39,127 nt of DNA from Methylococcaceae bacterium. Its GTDB lineage: Bacteria > Pseudomonadota > Gammaproteobacteria > Methylococcales > Methylomonadaceae. Both the position numbers and the translations under genes were made by a program. A model generated the notes under the pieces. The model saw only the letters and a program-made list of their open reading frames with translations. It did no database searches and was not told the origin of the DNA. The DNA lies in assembly GCA_029937975.1 (NCBI GenBank), contig JAPYOW010000015.1:1-39127 (forward strand), read 5' to 3'. Positions 1 to 8,895 of the stretch are shown one piece after another. Within the stretch, counting starts at the first letter, position 1; every line of letters starts with the position of its first letter.

Positions 1-103
1 ACCATTAAACCCTCTCTGAGCCCTGTTATGCCTGAAGGCTGTTAACATGGCAAGGTAAGATAGTGGCGCTGGTAACAGTCAAAAAAGGGCATTCCAGATA
101 TTA

Positions 104-2512
104 TTAGGCAGGCTTGATGGATTTTTCCATTTCACAAACGACCTGAGTCATTTTGACGATACTATCGGGATTTAATGAAATACTCTCAATCCGTTTTGAG
201 ACCAGGAACTGGGTGATTTCAGGAAAGTCTGATGCAGCCTGGCCGCAGATTCCTACGTATTTGTTGGCTTTTTGACAGGCGGTAATGGCCATCGCAATTA
301 ATTTCAGTACGGCCTCATTGCGTTCATCATAATCACCCAGAATACTGGAATCACGATCTGCACCCAAGGTCAGCTGTGTCAGGTCATTGGAACCGATCGA
401 GAAGCCATCGCAAAATGCCAGAAATTGTTCTGCCAGGATAGCATTGGCAGGAATTTCACACATTAAATAGACTTTGAGATTCGCCTCGCCTCGGACCAGA
501 CCATGTGTTGCCATTAATTGTATGACGTTTAGTCCTTCTTCAACCGTACGAACAAAGGGAATCATGATGGCAATATTGTCCAGTCCCATGGTTTTACGGG
601 CTTGAAGGAGGGCTGAACACTCTAAGGCAAAGGCCTGGCAAAAATGAGCACTGGGATAGCGTGTTGCCCCTCTAAAACCCAGCATAGGATTTTCTTCAAC
701 CGGTTCAAAAATATCGCCTCCCAGCAAGGCCGCATATTCATTGGATTTGAAATCACTCAGCCGCACAATAACGGGTTTAGGGTAAAAAGCAGCGGCAATG
801 GTTGCAATGCCTTCGGCAAGACGTTGAGTATAAAATGTGACCGGGTCATCATAAGCCTGTGTCTGGGATTTGATTTTCTGCTGTATATCCTGCGGTAATT
901 GGGAAAAGTTCAATAGTGCATTGGGATGAATGCGAATACTGTTATTAATAATGAATTCCATTCTCGCCAGACCGACGCCTGAGTTAGGTAATTTGCTGGT
1001 TTCAAAGGCAATTTCAGGGTTCCCCAGATTCAACATGATACGAGTCTGCTGAGGCTGGGGGATTTTTGTGATATCCACCACGTCAGTATGATAGGGCAAA
1101 ATACCTTGATAGACTCGTCCGGTATCACCTTCACAGCAAGCAACGGTTACTGGCTCATTGCTGTGTAACACTTGCGTGGCGGTATGGGTGCCAACAATGG
1201 CTGCAATCCCGAGTTCCCGCGCAATAATAGCGGCATGACAGGTTCTTCCGCCGCGATTAGTGACAATGGCGGAAGCAATTTTCATCACCGGCTCCCAGTC
1301 AGGGTCGGTATTATCCGTCACCAGAATTTCTCCGGGTTTTAATGTATGCATCTGACGAGGATCCAAAATGATGCGAACTTTACCCGTAGCCAGTTTGCGC
1401 CCTACACTTTTCCCCTCAAGCAAGATTTTACTGCGTTGTTCTAAAACATAATTTTCCAGTGCGTGCATCGAAGTGCATGATTCAACAGTTTCGGGGCGTG
1501 CCTGAACAATAAATAATTCACCATTATCGCCATCTTTAGCCCATTCAATATCCATGGGCATATCACGGCCATGGATAGCGCTATAATGTTGTTCAATAGT
1601 GGCGGCCATTTTAGCCAGAGAAATGATTTCCTGATCATTGATACAAAATTTTTCCTGCTCAATGCGACTGGTTTTAATATTCCGGGTGGTGCCGGCAATG
1701 CTCTGGCTATCAGCATAAATCATTTTGACTTTTTTACTGCCGAGCTGGTGTTTGAGAATAGGCTGGTGGCCTGAGGCTAAAGTAGGTTTAAAAACATAAA
1801 ACTCATCCGGGTTGACGGTGCCTTGTACCACATTTTCTCCCAGCCCCCAAGAGCCTGTAATTAATATGACATCACGAAAACCTGTTTCAGTATCAAGGGT
1901 AAACATCACGCCAGATGTGGCTTTATCAGAACGTACCATTTTTTGAATACCCAGGGAAAGGGCTGCAGACAGGTGATCAAAGCCTTTATCAACGCGATAT
2001 GAAATGGCACGATTCGTAAACAAGGAGGCATAAACCTGGCGACAACTAGTGATCAGTTGTTCCGTGCCGCTAATATTTAAATGGGTTTCCTGCTGTCCGG
2101 CAAAAGAGGCGCCGGGTAAATCCTCCGCAGTGGCAGAACTGCGTACAGCAACATCAACGCCACGATGATATTGTGTTTCCAGGTGTTGATAGGCCTGTTT
2201 GATTTCTGCAACCAAATCATCGGGTAGTGTTGCATTAAGTATCCATTGACGAATTTTTTCACCGGTTGCCGTCAGTGCGTGGGTATCGTTAATATCCAGA
2301 GAAGCTAATGCCTTTGCAATGGGGGTTTGCAGCTGATTATACCGAATCAGGTATCGATAAGCCTCTGTGGTGGTGGCAAAACCATTGGGAACTTTGATGC
2401 CATGTGGCGCAAGTTCCCGATACATTTCAGCCAGAGAGGCATTTTTGCCCCCTACACTCTCGACATCCCTGATGCTGAGTTCAGAAAAAAAACGAATATA
2501 TTGGTAGGTCAT
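104..2512 (-). CDS. ppsA: Phosphoenolpyruvate synthase
   Basis: Cytoplasmic enzyme that converts pyruvate, ATP and water to phosphoenolpyruvate, AMP and phosphate, the gluconeogenic bypass of pyruvate kinase. The 802-residue product has the usual family length (about 790). Residues 1-345 form the ATP/pyruvate-binding domain (VGGKNASLAEM near residue 20, VRSSATAEDLPGASFAGQ near 123, QARPET at 337-342). The swivelling phosphohistidine domain follows, with GGRTCHAAI and the phosphorylated His at about 426. The C-terminal PEP-utilising barrel carries MIPFVRTVEEG and a CGQAASD motif near the end. The start is set by the N-terminal SVGGKNASL motif; the ribosome-binding site is weak. It stands alone, followed by 103 bp to the window edge and preceded by a 669-bp gap. 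The PpsR regulator gene often found next to ppsA is not here. Confidence 0.96.
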   Translation of the reverse strand: MTYQYIRFFSELSIRDVESVGGKNASLAEMYRELAPHGIKVPNGFATTTEAYRYLIRYNQLQTPIAKALASLDINDTHALTATGEKIRQWILNATLPDDLVAEIKQAYQHLETQYHRGVDVAVRSSATAEDLPGASFAGQQETHLNISGTEQLITSCRQVYASLFTNRAISYRVDKGFDHLSAALSLGIQKMVRSDKATSGVMFTLDTETGFRDVILITGSWGLGENVVQGTVNPDEFYVFKPTLASGHQPILKHQLGSKKVKMIYADSQSIAGTTRNIKTSRIEQEKFCINDQEIISLAKMAATIEQHYSAIHGRDMPMDIEWAKDGDNGELFIVQARPETVESCTSMHALENYVLEQRSKILLEGKSVGRKLATGKVRIILDPRQMHTLKPGEILVTDNTDPDWEPVMKIASAIVTNRGGRTCHAAIIARELGIAAIVGTHTATQVLHSNEPVTVACCEGDTGRVYQGILPYHTDVVDITKIPQPQQTRIMLNLGNPEIAFETSKLPNSGVGLARMEFIINNSIRIHPNALLNFSQLPQDIQQKIKSQTQAYDDPVTFYTQRLAEGIATIAAAFYPKPVIVRLSDFKSNEYAALLGGDIFEPVEENPMLGFRGATRYPSAHFCQAFALECSALLQARKTMGLDNIAIMIPFVRTVEEGLNVIQLMATHGLVRGEANLKVYLMCEIPANAILAEQFLAFCDGFSIGSNDLTQLTLGADRDSSILGDYDERNEAVLKLIAMAITACQKANKYVGICGQAASDFPEITQFLVSKRIESISLNPDSIVKMTQVVCEMEKSIKPA

Positions 2513-3181
2513 GAGGACGACCTGAAAATCAAGCGGGGAATTTTTGCGGCCCTGTTAATTTGGCTTGCAACAAAGGGCAGGCAGGGGGTGCGATTAAAAG
2601 ACATAGGCTGCCGGTAATAAACCACTATTTATAGCCGTAAGGTGGAAACAAAAATCTTCCGGTTACCTGAGTGTAACGATAACGTGAAGGCAAGTTTTAC
2701 CAGACGGAAAGTGTTGTTGCCATATTTCAGTTTGCATCACGGCCTCTCTCATTGATCAGTTTTTTGACTGGCTAAGTTATGCTAAGTTCATAGCTATAGA
2801 AAATCAGTCTGCACTTAAAAAAGAGGTTGCATCGCATCAGCTTTGCGGTATTGAGAGTGGCTCCGTAATTGTCTGACATAAAGAGCGCTCGGGTGAAGTG
2901 CAGGAGGTGTCGGCCCTTTGTTGCTGACAGCAGGATGCGCAGAGACGTTTTATGCCGGTTCCTGACGAAGTGACAGAGGCGACCTGTTTGGGATGGGCAG
3001 CCGGTTATATCATTGTCTGATCTGTATATTTTTTCGTTCAAGTATTAAAGTATGACAACATTAGGTCGCATGTTTTTGTTAATAGGGACAGTAAAGACCA
3101 GGGCTCAGCCCCCTTTTTCTGGTCTTGATGCCGCGAGAACCTGCCATGCTTGCTGGTTAACAATCATAAATCGGCCAGTGC
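2513..3181. other. 669-bp gap between ppsA and ilvA
   Basis: No convincing gene is seen; the small open frames here have no recognisable motif. The gap should hold the ppsA promoter on the minus strand, but I cannot fix it. It contains a hairpin just after ilvA (3094-3126), a 12-bp perfect inverted pair (2567-2578 with 2913-2924), and a doubled CTAAGTT word around 2772-2788. Part of its right end (3135-3164) resembles a piece of the gap before cydB (13057-13077). Confidence 0.6.
3094..3126 (-). terminator. Possible hairpin terminator downstream of ilvA
   Basis: An 8-bp perfect stem (AAGACCAG at 3094-3101 with CTGGTCTT at 3119-3126) encloses a 17-nt loop that can form a second small GC hairpin. 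It lies 55 bp past the ilvA stop codon. On the ilvA strand it is followed only by a short U-run, so it is a weak terminator candidate. Confidence 0.4.
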
Positions 3182-4705
3182 TTATTCCTTGCCGCCAACA
3201 AAAATGGTGTAAGCCTGATTTGTCGTTTCTTCGGTATATTTAAACCCCACATCCGTCAGGCGTTGCTGAAATTCTTGTCGATCCGATTTGGGCATTTGCA
3301 CGCCCATCAGTACCCTGCCAAAAGCCGCGCCATGATTACGATAATGAAACATACTGATATTCCAGCGTTCCCCTAAAGAATGTAAAAATTTTAATAGCGC
3401 ACCGGGTCGTTCTGGAAACTCTATGCTATAAACGATCTCACCCAGTTCTTCGGGTGCATGCCCCCCCACCATGTAGCGAATATGTTCTTTAGCCAGCTCA
3501 TTCAGAGTCATGTCAATGACTGAAAAACCTTTGCTTTCAAGCCGGGCAATCAAATTATCTCTATCTTTTTGCTGACCACTACAGGAGATTCCAACAAAAA
3601 TCCGGGCTAACTTATTATCGAAATAACGATGATTAAATTCGGTAATATTCCGCTTACCCAAAACCTGACAAAACTGTAAGAAACTACCGGGTGTTTCCGG
3701 TACTGTGACGGCTAATAAAATTTCTTTATGCTCACCCACCAGGGTTCTTTCTGCGACATAACGTAAGCGATCGAAATTAATATTGGCGCCACTTTCTATG
3801 GCCACCAGAGTTTGATGTTTTATTTCACCTTGTTCAATATATTTTTTTAAGCCGGCAAGTGCCAGGGCGCCTGCAGGTTCTGTCACAGAGCGTGTATCAT
3901 CAAAAATATCTTTAATGGCCGCACAAATTTCATCAGTACTGACGGTTATTACTTCATCCACATATTGCTGTGCTAGTTTGAAGGGTTCGTATCCTACTTG
4001 CTTGACCGCTACGCCATCTGCAAACAGTCCGACTTGTTTCATGCTGACTCTTCGTTTGGCTTTTAATGCACAATTAAGGGAATCTGCATCATTGGGTTCT
4101 ACACCGATGATTTTGGTTTCGGGTCTTACAAATTTAACATAAGTTGCAATGCCTGCAATCAACCCACCTCCTCCGACGGGCACGAAGATGGCATCAATTT
4201 TTTCGGTTTTTTGCTTAAGGATTTCCATGGCGATTGTACCCTGTCCGGCAATGACTTCAGGGTCATCATAGGCGTGCACAAAGATCATGTTTTTTTGGTC
4301 AGCTAGTTCATGTGCATGGGCACAGGCATCATCATAAGAATCGCCGAATAAGATGATTTTTGCCCCCCAGGCTTTCACCGCTTTAACCTTAATATCAGGG
4401 GTGGTTTTCGGCATGACAATTAACGCTTTTATGCCTAGTTTTTTGGCAGACAAGGCAACGCCTTGGGCATGATTTCCTGCAGATGCGGCAATCACTCCCT
4501 GATTGCGCTCAGCGTCATTAAGAGAGGATATTTTATTATAAGCACCGCGTAATTTAAACGAGAAAACGGGTTGCAGATCTTCTCTCTTTAAATAAATTTT
4601 GTTCGCTAAGCGTAGCGATATCGAGCGGGCATAGTCTAGCGGAGTTTCTATTGCGACATCATAGACTTTTGCTCTTAATATTTTCTCTATGTACTTCTGA
4701 GTCAT
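3182..4705 (-). CDS. ilvA: Threonine ammonia-lyase, biosynthetic (threonine deaminase)
   Basis: PLP enzyme that deaminates L-threonine to 2-oxobutanoate, the committed step of isoleucine synthesis, in the cytoplasm. The 507 residues match the biosynthetic, allosteric class (about 500-515) rather than the short catabolic one. The catalytic domain (1-320) has the PLP lysine in SFKLRGAYNK (K51), an AASAGNHAQGVA loop near 94, and a glycine-rich phosphate clamp PVGGGGLIAG near 176-185. Two ACT-like regulatory domains follow (about 325-415 and 420-505), where isoleucine and valine bind in the family. The gene is monocistronic as far as can be seen, with a long leader region upstream and a hairpin downstream. 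The identification is secure. Confidence 0.96.
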   Translation of the reverse strand: MTQKYIEKILRAKVYDVAIETPLDYARSISLRLANKIYLKREDLQPVFSFKLRGAYNKISSLNDAERNQGVIAASAGNHAQGVALSAKKLGIKALIVMPKTTPDIKVKAVKAWGAKIILFGDSYDDACAHAHELADQKNMIFVHAYDDPEVIAGQGTIAMEILKQKTEKIDAIFVPVGGGGLIAGIATYVKFVRPETKIIGVEPNDADSLNCALKAKRRVSMKQVGLFADGVAVKQVGYEPFKLAQQYVDEVITVSTDEICAAIKDIFDDTRSVTEPAGALALAGLKKYIEQGEIKHQTLVAIESGANINFDRLRYVAERTLVGEHKEILLAVTVPETPGSFLQFCQVLGKRNITEFNHRYFDNKLARIFVGISCSGQQKDRDNLIARLESKGFSVIDMTLNELAKEHIRYMVGGHAPEELGEIVYSIEFPERPGALLKFLHSLGERWNISMFHYRNHGAAFGRVLMGVQMPKSDRQEFQQRLTDVGFKYTEETTNQAYTIFVGGKE

Positions 4706-5165
4706 GGTAAAAAAGGTGTAAAGTCAGTGGGTTGTAGGTCATTAGCCCCGCACAGCTGCAGATATTACCTGGGAAATGTGGGGTTGACTGTCTGCTAAAA
4801 GAGGGGCAGGACTAGCTGTGTCAAGTGTATGCACTGGAGCAAACAATAATAAATAGAACTTTTCAAAGTCTGATCAGAGTATGCAGCGCATAGCGGCCTA
4901 ATGCAAGTGCGTGATAAGCCGGCAGGTGCTGCATGTTAGACGTTGTACCGGTTTAATAGGGATGCGCAGGCCATAAGGCGGGAGCTGGATGATGGCGCGG
5001 TCTGTAGCTGTCCCCGATGTATCCGGGGGCTGTTTCGAACCTGCACTGGGTATGGCGGATGGGCGGTATTGCGATCTTTGCTGCAAGAGGCGGCCAGAAA
5101 ACACTTACTCTAGGTCAGGTGCTGAGGAGGCGAGCAAAGCCCTGCGTTTTTAGTTTGCTTTTACC
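4706..5165. other. 460-bp gap between ilvA and pqqE
   Basis: No gene is supported. On the minus strand it should hold the ilvA promoter; a perfect -35 hexamer TTGACA occurs at 4819-4824, but no good -10 lies 16-18 bp from it. A short stem-loop, CCCCG/CGGGG with a 7-nt loop, lies near 5018-5034. A 68-codon open frame at 4898-5104 has no motif and odd composition, and I treat it as chance. Confidence 0.5.
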
Positions 5166-6302
5166 TTAGGAGTTCAGGGTATGTTTTTTGGAATTTTTGC
5201 TATTGCGAAAGATCAGGGGTTTTTCATCGCTTGATAAGGCACTGATTCTGGCTGTATGAATGGCGTCATCAATCAGCCGATGATCCGGTGATTTACTGCA
5301 AACAGGGTCGGTACTGTACATATCTCCGGTGAGCAGATAGGCCTGACAACGGCAACCACCAAAATCTTTTTCTTTTTCGTCACAGCTACGGCAGGGTTCT
5401 TTCATCCATTCGTATCCGCGGAAAAAATTGAAGGCTTTAGAGTCATTCCAGATTTGCTCAATGCTAAAGTCATTGACATTAGGGCAGTCCAGACCCGGTA
5501 ATTCCCTGGCAGAATGGCAGGGTAGTGCAACACCATCAGGTGCAATGGTCAGAAATGTTGTGCCCCAGCCATTCATACAAGCTTTGGGACGGTCCTCATG
5601 AAAATCAGGGATTATATAATAGATTTTCATTTTATCAGCGACTTGCTCTTTGTAGGCTTGCGCTATAGCCTCGGCTGTTTCATATTGCTCCTTGGTAGGC
5701 ATGAGCAAATCTCTGTTTTTATGCGCCCAGCCATAATACTGGGTATTAGCCAGCTCGACATAATCAGCTCCCAGTTCTTCTGCCATTTCCAGTATCTGTT
5801 GCATCTGGTGAATGTTTTCGCGATGGATAACTACGCAAAGCACCATCGGATAGCCATGTTTCTTAATTAAATGGGCGACAGCTTTTTTGTTTTCGTAGGA
5901 TACAGTGCCAGCAATATGATCGTTAAGTTCTTGAGTGCTGGCCTGTATACTGAGCTGAATATGGTCTAATCCTGCCTCTTTGAGCTGGATGATTCTTTCT
6001 TCATTCAAACCATAGCCTGAAGTGATCAGGTTGGTGTAATAGCCTAGTTGACGAGCATGTTCAACCAATTCAGGTAAGTCCTGACGTGATAAAGGCTCGC
6101 CGCCAGAAAAACCTAATTGTACGGCACCCATTTTACGAGCCTGGCTTAACACGCGTTTCCAGTCTTCTGTAGATATTTCTGAGTTATGCTGGGCATAGTC
6201 CAGTGGATTGGAACAATAAGGGCATTGTAACGGACATTTGTATGTCAGTTCTGCCAGTAACCAGCGAGGGGGGGTGGGTTTAGGGTTGTTTGATCCAGCC
6301 AT
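5166..6302 (-). CDS. pqqE: PqqA peptide cyclase (radical SAM, PQQ biosynthesis protein E)
   Basis: Radical SAM/SPASM enzyme that joins the Glu and Tyr side chains of PqqA by a C-C bond, the first step of PQQ synthesis, using PqqD as peptide chaperone. The 378-residue protein shows the radical SAM cluster motif CPLQCPYC (Cys 23, 27, 30), a GGEPL motif near 67-71, and a cysteine-rich SPASM region near the C-terminus ([32 protein letters not shown]) for auxiliary clusters. The start codon lies 23 bp inside the end of pqqD, so the two are probably translationally coupled. It is the last gene of the pqqABCDE operon. Confidence 0.97.
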   Translation of the reverse strand: MAGSNNPKPTPPRWLLAELTYKCPLQCPYCSNPLDYAQHNSEISTEDWKRVLSQARKMGAVQLGFSGGEPLSRQDLPELVEHARQLGYYTNLITSGYGLNEERIIQLKEAGLDHIQLSIQASTQELNDHIAGTVSYENKKAVAHLIKKHGYPMVLCVVIHRENIHQMQQILEMAEELGADYVELANTQYYGWAHKNRDLLMPTKEQYETAEAIAQAYKEQVADKMKIYYIIPDFHEDRPKACMNGWGTTFLTIAPDGVALPCHSARELPGLDCPNVNDFSIEQIWNDSKAFNFFRGYEWMKEPCRSCDEKEKDFGGCRCQAYLLTGDMYSTDPVCSKSPDHRLIDDAIHTARISALSSDEKPLIFRNSKNSKKHTLNS

Positions 6303-6552
6303 TGTTTAATGCTACTTCTAAGAAACTGGTGACATCATTGATTAAGCCACGGGTTGAAAATTTTTGTTCCAGGTCGGCAACAATTTGCTCAAGTTTACGG
6401 CTACCGTCACATAACTTTAAAATTTCTGCAGAACTTTGATTAAGCTCTACCATACCTTCTGGATAGAGAATCACATCTTTTTGTTGCGCCTCTTCCCATT
6501 GTAACCGATGCATAGGTGAGAAGGTAATGGTTAAGTCAGGATTTAAAGTCAT
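6280..6552 (-). CDS. pqqD: PqqA-binding chaperone PqqD
   Basis: Small peptide-recognition (RRE-type) protein that binds PqqA and presents it to PqqE. Ninety residues, the usual length. The family pattern is visible: a hydrophobic N-terminal strand, [20 protein letters not shown] in the middle and the helical tail ending in a tryptophan-containing segment (NNGWIKQP). It lies 26 bp after pqqC and overlaps pqqE by 23 bp. In some methylotrophs pqqD is fused to pqqC; here it is separate. Confidence 0.95.
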   Translation of the reverse strand: MTLNPDLTITFSPMHRLQWEEAQQKDVILYPEGMVELNQSSAEILKLCDGSRKLEQIVADLEQKFSTRGLINDVTSFLEVALNNGWIKQP

Positions 6553-6578
6553 AGGGTTAGGTTTGTTTGGCCGGTAAG

Positions 6579-7307
6579 CTATTTATTTTCAACATTAAAA
6601 TAAGGAGGCATGTCATTAACATAAGCCATGTAGATGGCATCTGCCATAGACCATAAAACATTGAGTTTGAATTGCAGGATACCAACCATGTGTTCTTGCT
6701 GTTCGCGTGTTTGATACCAGTCCAGCGTGATTTCAAGGCCATGTTCGACATCACGGCGAGCTTCTGATAGGCGTTTGCGGAAATAAGTATAACCTTCCTG
6801 GTCAATCCATGGGTAAAGTTCGGGCCAGTTGTCTAAACGTTGTCGGTGAATTTTTGGTGCAAACATCTCGGTTAAAGAGGAGCTGGCAGCTTCATGCCAT
6901 TCGGCTCTTCGGGCAAAGTTGACATAGGCATCTACAGCAAAGCGAACGGCAGGTAATACATGCTGTAAAGAAACAATTTCTTCACGGCTAAGACCTACTG
7001 CAATACCCAGTTGCACCCAAGCTTCAATACCTCCGGGTTCCCCGGCTTGGCCGTCATGGTCAAGAATTCTTTGCGTCCATAGGGCGCGAGTCTCACGATC
7101 GGGGCAATTTGCTAGAATATTAGCATCTTTGATCGGAATCATGATTTGATAATAAAAGCGATTGGCAACCCAGCCTTGTAATTGTTTTTGCGAGAGCTGG
7201 CCCTCATTCATCAGCGTATGTAAGGGGTGATGAATATGATAATACTTTTCCATGCCGCGTAATTTGGCTTCAAATTCTTCACGAGACCAAGGTGTTTGTT
7301 CTGTCAT
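6579..7307 (-). CDS. pqqC: Pyrroloquinoline-quinone synthase PqqC
   Basis: Cofactor-free oxidase of the haem-oxygenase-like fold that performs the last ring closure and oxidation to PQQ. The 242-residue product is full length (family about 235-255). Recognisable stretches include [22 protein letters not shown] at the N-terminus (shown in part: the paired histidines at 23 and 25-26), WVANRFYYQ near 46, and the [11 protein letters not shown] segment near 88-101. It starts two bases after pqqB ends, so coupling is likely. Confidence 0.96.
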   Translation of the reverse strand: MTEQTPWSREEFEAKLRGMEKYYHIHHPLHTLMNEGQLSQKQLQGWVANRFYYQIMIPIKDANILANCPDRETRALWTQRILDHDGQAGEPGGIEAWVQLGIAVGLSREEIVSLQHVLPAVRFAVDAYVNFARRAEWHEAASSSLTEMFAPKIHRQRLDNWPELYPWIDQEGYTYFRKRLSEARRDVEHGLEITLDWYQTREQQEHMVGILQFKLNVLWSMADAIYMAYVNDMPPYFNVENK

Positions 7308-7309
7308 CT

Positions 7310-8218
7310 TTACAACTCGATATGCATGTTGTCAAACGATACTTCTATGCCGTGTTGGCTCAGTATATCGCGTTCTTTTGATTCTTCATTCAGAATCGGG
7401 TTGGTGTTGTTGATATGGATCAAAATTTTACGCGGTTTATCCAGAGTATCTAAAAATTCGATCATGCCGCCTTCACCGGACTGAGGTAAATGTCCGATTT
7501 TTCTCGCCAATAATGGGCGGCCGACAGAGGCGAGCTCATCATCTGTCCAGAAGGTACCGTCTACCAAGACACAGTCGGCTTCCATCATGGCTTTTTCAAC
7601 ATGGGGTTCTATCACACCTAACCCCGGTGCGTAAAAGGTGGTTTTACCGCTTGAAACCTGGCGAATGATCATGCCGATATTATCGCCTTCGTGCGGATCA
7701 TTTCGGTGGGGTGAATAAGGCGGTGCTTTACTTTTAAGGGGTAAGGCCGTAAATTCGAGATCATCAATGTTGGGTATGGTAAAGGCGTCACCATTTATAG
7801 GAATCGGGTGATCAATTACGCCACAAAAATGTTCCAGGATATTAAAAATAGGAAAGCCGGTGCTGAGGTCTTGCTTCACCATTTCTGTGCAATAAATAGT
7901 CAGCGGGTCGCCTTCACGTAGAATCAGTAAGCCGGTGGCATGGTCGATTTGTGAATCGAACATGACAATGGCTTCTATGCCGGTGCCTCGAACTTTATTT
8001 TTGGGGTGAATTTCCGGAAAACTTTCTAATTGTGCGCGGACATCGGGTGAGGCATTAAACAATACCCAGTGTTCACCGTCTGATGAAACGGCAATCGATG
8101 ATTGGTTACGTGTGCTGGCTTTGATTGAACCTGCTCTGACTGCTTTGCAATTGGGGCAGCTACAGTTCCATTGTGGAAAGCCGCCTCCGGCTCCAGAACC
8201 GAGAACTCTGATTTTCAT
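7310..8218 (-). CDS. pqqB: PQQ biosynthesis protein PqqB
   Basis: Metallo-beta-lactamase-fold protein of PQQ synthesis; in the family it is an iron-dependent hydroxylase acting on the tyrosine-derived part of the precursor. The 302 residues include the glycine-rich start [19 protein letters not shown] with the structural zinc cysteines 19, 21 and 24, the [10 protein letters not shown] metal-site region near 90-99, and APGLGV and [12 protein letters not shown] further on. It is separated from pqqA by a terminator hairpin, so it should be expressed at a lower level than pqqA. The start is fixed by the [14 protein letters not shown]-terminus. Confidence 0.96.
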   Translation of the reverse strand: MKIRVLGSGAGGGFPQWNCSCPNCKAVRAGSIKASTRNQSSIAVSSDGEHWVLFNASPDVRAQLESFPEIHPKNKVRGTGIEAIVMFDSQIDHATGLLILREGDPLTIYCTEMVKQDLSTGFPIFNILEHFCGVIDHPIPINGDAFTIPNIDDLEFTALPLKSKAPPYSPHRNDPHEGDNIGMIIRQVSSGKTTFYAPGLGVIEPHVEKAMMEADCVLVDGTFWTDDELASVGRPLLARKIGHLPQSGEGGMIEFLDTLDKPRKILIHINNTNPILNEESKERDILSQHGIEVSFDNMHIEL

Positions 8219-8285
8219 GGTTGGTTTTTGGGAATCAAATTTAGTTTAAGGTATGGAATGATACGATATTTATTAAGTATCAGGC

Positions 8286-8315
8286 AAAAAAAAGGGGCTC
8301 AATGAGCCCCTTTTT
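8286..8315 (-). terminator. Hairpin terminator/attenuator between pqqA and pqqB
   Basis: A perfect stem pairs 8289-8300 with 8304-8315 (GGGGCTC core plus flanking A/T pairs) around a 3-nt loop. On the pqqA strand the stem is followed by a run of eight U (complement of 8286-8293). It begins 18 bp after the pqqA stop codon. This is a classic intrinsic terminator placed inside the operon, expected to let only part of the transcription through to pqqBCDE. The A/T flanks make it potentially bidirectional. Confidence 0.85.
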
Positions 8316-8332
8316 CAAATAATCATTAGCTA

Positions 8333-8407
8333 TTAACGATTATAGATATACATTGTGACTTCAAAACCAAAACGAAGGTCATTGTATGCTGGTGTTTCCC
8401 ATTTCAT
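8333..8407 (-). CDS. pqqA: PQQ precursor peptide PqqA
   Basis: A 24-residue ribosomal peptide that is the substrate for PQQ synthesis. The reading frame begins MKWETPAYNDLRFG and ends EVTMYIYNR. Glu16 and Tyr20 stand in the conserved E-V-T-M-Y arrangement; PqqE joins these two residues and they become the PQQ skeleton. The start is supported by a GGAG ribosome-binding site about 8 nt upstream (CTGGAGAATAACT on the minus strand). It is the promoter-proximal gene of the pqq operon and is followed by a strong hairpin, as expected for a precursor needed in excess over the enzymes. It is easily missed because of its length. Confidence 0.97.
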   Translation of the reverse strand: MKWETPAYNDLRFGFEVTMYIYNR

Positions 8408-8463
8408 AGTTATTCTCCAGAGTTTTTATTATCTTGTAAGCTTGATCAAGTAAGCTGTACCAG

Positions 8464-8492
8464 AGTATACGATGAACTTTTTTTTTACGCAA
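8464..8492 (-). promoter_or_regulatory. Candidate sigma70 promoter of the pqq operon
   Basis: On the minus strand TTGCGT (8487-8492), a 17-bp spacer and TATACT (8464-8469) sit about 57 bp upstream of pqqA. The -10 matches consensus at five of six positions, the -35 at three. The expected start falls just before a palindrome, CTTGATCAAG (8441-8450), inside the wider inverted repeat AGCTT/AAGCT, so the pqqA leader may fold or bind a regulator there. Confidence 0.5.
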
Positions 8493-8636
8493 CTCTAAAG
8501 TGGCTAATTGCCATTTAATGTGTATGGCTAAAGTTTAAATGTCAGCTGAGTGTGTTGTGTTTGAATTATTTTTCTTGTACATAGATTAAGAGAGGGTTAT
8601 ATTGAATTCAGATATTAAAAAACCTTAGGGGATATC

Positions 8637-8846
8637 ATGATCGCTGAATTGATTGGATTTTTAGTTTTTATGTTAATAATAGCCGGGTTGGCATTTATGC
8701 CACTTGGATACTTTATCTACATTTACACCATGAAAGATGGCGAGCCTTTTGGTGATACTGAGCCGCACGGTGATAGTGACTCTATGGTGCTGGCGCTGGC
8801 CGAGCAGGCGGTGAATAAAGTAAAGTTTCTGATGACTAGAAGTTAG
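8637..8846 (+). CDS. Small single-pass membrane protein, unknown
   Basis: A 69-residue protein that I do not recognise. Residues 1-31 are strongly hydrophobic and form one membrane helix (with two prolines/glycines near 21-24). A short acidic linker (KDGEPFGDTEPHGDSDS) and an amphipathic C-terminal helix ending in basic residues follow. An AGGGG ribosome-binding site 7-8 nt before the ATG supports the start. It stands alone between the divergent pqq operon and the convergent moeB-like gene. Its architecture recalls small accessory subunits of membrane complexes, but no motif supports a specific role. An overlapping minus-strand frame is less credible because it lacks a ribosome-binding site and has biased composition. 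Confidence 0.6.
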   Translation: MIAELIGFLVFMLIIAGLAFMPLGYFIYIYTMKDGEPFGDTEPHGDSDSMVLALAEQAVNKVKFLMTRS

Positions 8847-8895
8847 GCAATGGCGAGAGTGATCTCTTGTAACGACCTGCCCCGTTAGGCAGAGT

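Noticed and set aside
2772-3041. 89-codon minus-strand frame in the ppsA-ilvA gap
   Set aside because: No motif, low-quality start and overlap with the inverted-repeat region.
5028-5050. TTCGAA-containing stretch resembling a tRNA T-loop
   Set aside because: The flanking bases do not pair as a T stem and no acceptor or CCA follows.
4898-5104. 68-codon minus-strand frame between pqqE and ilvA
   Set aside because: Proline- and arginine-rich chance composition; no family resemblance and not a pqqF or pqqG piece.
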